From: Candidatus Absconditabacterales bacterium
GTDB lineage: Bacteria; Patescibacteriota; Gracilibacteria; Absconditabacterales; Absconditicoccaceae
Direction: 5' to 3'
DNA: 38,162 nt
Assembly (NCBI GenBank): GCA_937930555.1
Contig: CALHCH010000089.1
Location: forward strand, 1-38,162
Positions within the stretch are counted from its first letter, which is position 1; each line of letters begins with the position of its first letter. Under the pieces are notes generated by a model. That model worked only from the letters and a program-made list of their open reading frames with translations. It ran no database searches and was not told the DNA's origin. A program made the translations under genes and the position numbers. Below are positions 36,018-38,162 of the stretch, one piece after another.

Positions 36018-37748
36018 ATGAAAAGACAAAATGAGAAACAACGCAAAGAAAGAGTTCTAAGTTTTGATACAGAGAAATGAAGTATTAAAAAATTAGAAGA
36101 AGTAGAAAAGTTGCGTGAGAAAAAAGCAGTAATTTACTGTAGAGTTTCAAGCAAATCGCAAGACTTAGAGTGAAATGGTCTTTCCTCTCAACAAAGAAAA
36201 TGTAGTGAGCGATGTGCAAAGAATGATGTAAAAGTAATAAAAGTATTTAGCGAAAGATGAGTCTCCTGAGCAAAAACAGAACGTAAAGCATTGAGAGAAT
36301 TATTAACCTACCTACAAGAGCAAAATAAAAAATACATCAAAATTACTCATTTTGTAGTCTCTGAAGCAAGTCGCATAAGTAGACCAAATGATATTGCAGA
36401 AGCATTTACTATAGAAGCAGAGATAAAATCCCATTGAGTAGAAATAATCAGATTAGATGCTCCATCTATTGATGATAGCACAGACGAATGACACCTATTC
36501 AAAACCATACAATATGCTGTTGCGTGATATGAGCGTAAAAAAATCTCAAGAAGAGCTGGCGACTGAAGAAGAAATAGATTATTGGAGTGATATCGACCAT
36601 TCCCTCACGTGCCAACTGGTTATATCAGACAGCGTGTATCAAAAAAAGAGTATCACGATCTCATAGATGAAGAGAGATGACCAATTCTAAAAAAATGATT
36701 AGAGATGTATGCTTCTGATGTAATTTTAAGTGATGCAGATTTGTGGAGATATCGAAGCGAACAAGGACTACTCACAAAGTCTAAATGAGCAAACAAACTA
36801 CAAAGAACCTTTGTAGAAAAAGTGATGCAACTACATAGGATACTCTTCTATGCCTGATATATCATTTACCCTGAGCGGTGAGTAGAAGAACCTATTGAAT
36901 GACAACACGAATGAATTATCTCACTATCTACTGCACATAAGATCATAAAAAAACAACAAAGAAAACATAAATGAACCAATAAAATACAATGAGTCTCAAA
37001 AAAAATGTCAGACGAACATCCTATGAGATGAGTAATAACTTGCTTTCATTGCAGAAGAAAGTTCACAAGTTGGAATACAAGCAAGATGGTATGACCAAAA
37101 TGAGATAAGACAAAAAAACTCTATCCATTTTATGGATGCAATAATAAAGACTGTGACGGTAGAATGAACGTAAAGAAAGAAGTATTAGAAGAGAGCTTTA
37201 CTGATTTTCTTGCAAAAATGAGTTTGCCTGAGTGAATACTTAAACTCATCAATACCATATTTGAACAAGCACGAGAAGAAAGCAAGCAAGATAAAGTTAA
37301 AAATAGAAAAAATAGAATAAAGACAATTAAATCTTTAGAGAAAAGGCAAAGCAATATAGAAGAAACACTACTACAAACACAGAACTTAAAACTCTGAAAA
37401 AAATTAGAAGAAGAGCGAGCAACCTTAAGTGAAAAAATAGAAATAATGAATGATGATTTGGAGAATAATACACACTCAGACGCCAAGAAGAAAGCCCTTT
37501 TGCAAAAAGTTCAGCATTTATTTGAAGATCCTCTCGCTATACGAGAACTAGGCAATCAAACTATGAGATGACTATTGATTACGGTTCGATTTGGCGATAC
37601 TCTTTTCTATACAAAAAAAGAGTGACTTAAAACCGTTTGAAACGGCACACTCTTCAGTATCTATCGTGATTTATCTAAATTATTTCCTAGTGGTAGGTGA
37701 CCCGGGATTCGAACCCGGGACCTTGGGCTTAAGAGGCCCCTGCTCTAA
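36018..37748 (+). CDS. Large serine recombinase, reading into tRNA-Lys
   Basis: A 576-residue site-specific recombinase. The resolvase domain has KKAVIYCRVSSKSQDLEGNG with the nucleophile Ser44, then VFSERGVSGAKTERKALREL and VVSEASRISRPNDIA. A recombinase domain follows (GANKLQRTFVEKVMQLHRIL, GQHEGIISLSTAHKIIKKQQ), then a zinc-ribbon with CFHC and CNNKDCDG, and a long Lys/Glu-rich coiled coil. Many glycines are TGA-coded. The frame has no stop before the neighbouring tRNA gene, so its last 18 residues (PGIRTRDLGLKRPLL) are antisense tRNA sequence and end at TAA inside the tRNA. The natural end was probably lost when the element inserted. Confidence 0.85.
37613..37654 (-). terminator. Intrinsic terminator of the tRNA-Lys transcript
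   Basis: On the minus strand AAGAGTG, an inner hairpin CCGTTTCAAACGG, then CACTCTT and a T run. It lies 37 bases after the tRNA 3' end but inside the recombinase coding frame. Confidence 0.7.
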
Positions 37749-37767
37749 CCAGCTGAGCTAGTCACCC
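37691..37767 (-). tRNA. tRNA-Lys (anticodon CTT), CCA encoded
   Basis: GGGTGAC / GTCACCT acceptor, D-stem GCTC/GAGC, anticodon loop CTCTTAA with anticodon CTT, T-stem CCGGG/CCCGG with TTCGAAT loop, then ACCA. The acceptor 1-72 pair is G-U and the 27-43 pair is G-A; otherwise it is a good cloverleaf. The serine recombinase frame overlaps it on the other strand. Confidence 0.93.
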
Positions 37768-37770
37768 TCG

Positions 37771-37802
37771 TAAAGTTGAAAGTGTAAAGTTGAAAGTGTA
37801 AA
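37771..37802. repeat. Two tandem copies of a 14-base repeat
   Basis: TAAAGTTGAAAGTG occurs twice head to tail, followed by another TAAA. It lies in front of the tRNA gene, where a promoter would be expected. Confidence 0.7.
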
Positions 37803-37924
37803 TAGCAAGGTTTTAAACTTTAAATTTTACGCTTCACGCTTCAAAACAGTGCTCACGAATATAGGATTATCTCCCGTGATTGCAATTTATTTTTGGATTT
37901 TTCATTCACGACACATCCTGGAAG

Positions 37925-38162
37925 CTACACATAGTTCTTTTGGTCCAACAATCTCCATAGGAGTGCAAATATCTCCTGTCTCAGGATCGGAGATCAGATA
38001 TATGTCCAGTCACGACTGATGAGTCATTCTGAGACAAATCTATTGAAATAGTCTTCTCGCCAGGGACTACTGTTGTTGTCCTCCAGACCATAAAATATCC
38101 TCCCGAGCAATGCCAGACACTCCTCTCCCAGCAATGGTCTATCGGGAAAAAACGATCCAGCA
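37925..38162 (-). CDS. C-terminus of an SLH-like surface protein, 5' end cut off
   Basis: Only the last 79 residues are in the window. They read AGSFFPDRPLLGEECLALLG, RIFYGLEDNNSSPWREDYF, FVSEGLISRDWTYIGSPIL, RQEIFALLWRLLDQKNYV, a pattern of S-layer homology repeats (PDRPL.G.E.L.LL.R, then I.R.E...LL.R). Such domains anchor proteins to the cell surface. Two glycines are TGA-coded. The rest of the protein lies to the right of the window. Confidence 0.55.

Larger units (their letters stand above)
27345..37690. mobile_element. Putative integrated plasmid or mobile element next to tRNA-Lys
   Basis: The stretch carries a rolling-circle Rep, a large serine recombinase abutting a tRNA-Lys gene, several genes without housekeeping role and a decayed gene, and is more AT-rich than the left part of the window. 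The genes use TGA as glycine, so the element is adapted to code-25 hosts. I could not find a direct repeat of the tRNA end at the left side, so the left boundary is only the end of the neighbouring dehydrogenase gene and may lie further in. Confidence 0.5.

Noticed and set aside
37771-37802. Tandem 14-base repeat as a CRISPR array
   Set aside because: Only two copies with no spacers and no cas genes in the window.
1-38162. Many short open frames on both strands under the standard code
   Set aside because: Most are fragments between TGA codons of larger genes, or shadows on the opposite strand. They were merged into, or dropped in favour of, the code-25 genes.
1-38162. TGA read as tryptophan (code 4) instead of glycine
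   Set aside because: TGA falls at invariant glycines of several families while TGG is used at tryptophan positions.

Overview
This window most likely comes from a Gracilibacteria (BD1-5) or Absconditabacteria (SR1) type bacterium of the Candidate Phyla Radiation, read with genetic code 25, in which TGA encodes glycine. Nearly every gene is broken by in-frame TGA under the standard code. Those TGAs fall exactly where well-known families carry glycine: the catalytic-His motif of ATP-citrate lyase, the EIGGTVGD motif of CTP synthase, the GGKGASLGEL and GLGEAVVSG motifs of a PEP-synthase-like protein, and GVWYPQGGM of CrtI. TGG is still used for tryptophan. All CDS below are read with TGA = Gly and end at TAA or TAG.

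Layout. Positions 1-7250 (minus strand): both subunits of ATP-citrate lyase (the large one cut by the window edge), a CorC-type membrane protein, a TIM-barrel isomerase-like protein, a degenerate PriA-like protein, a toxin-antitoxin (TA) pair and trpS. Positions 7398-7890: a second TA pair on the plus strand. Positions 7915-17617: a lysozyme-like protein, CTP synthase with a long disordered tail, a TraX-like membrane protein, and a run of exported proteins (cupredoxin, C39-like peptidase, SOUL, lipoprotein, Kazal/NTR protein), then a SnoaL-like protein and a third TA pair. Positions 17687-23848: carotenoid genes (polyprenyl synthase, crtI, a UbiA-type prenyltransferase and crtB), interrupted by an HD-domain gene and a REP-associated transposase with hairpin repeats. 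Positions 23939-27344: a protein with no recognised relatives, a thioredoxin-like lipoprotein, an M15 peptidase, a small membrane protein and a short-chain dehydrogenase.

Positions about 27345-37690 look like an integrated plasmid or mobile element. It carries a rolling-circle Rep, a histidine-phosphatase-family protein, a 1571-residue PEP-synthase/rifampicin-phosphotransferase-like protein with three phosphohistidine swivel domains, a decayed OB-fold gene, two small proteins of unknown role and a large serine recombinase whose reading frame runs into a tRNA-Lys gene. After the tRNA comes the C-terminus of an SLH-like protein, cut by the window edge.

Taken together: citrate cleavage by ATP-citrate lyase would supply acetyl-CoA and oxaloacetate, the prenyl synthase, CrtB, CrtI and UbiA proteins would make a carotenoid if precursors are available, and the exported wall-active and protease-inhibitor proteins fit a cell living on the surface of another. 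The most unusual system is the three-swivel dikinase-like protein paired with a histidine phosphatase on a mobile element that itself uses the recoded TGA. No stretch longer than about 300 bases lacks a gene. The longest gap (26114-26396) holds a terminator and a 13-bp inverted repeat.
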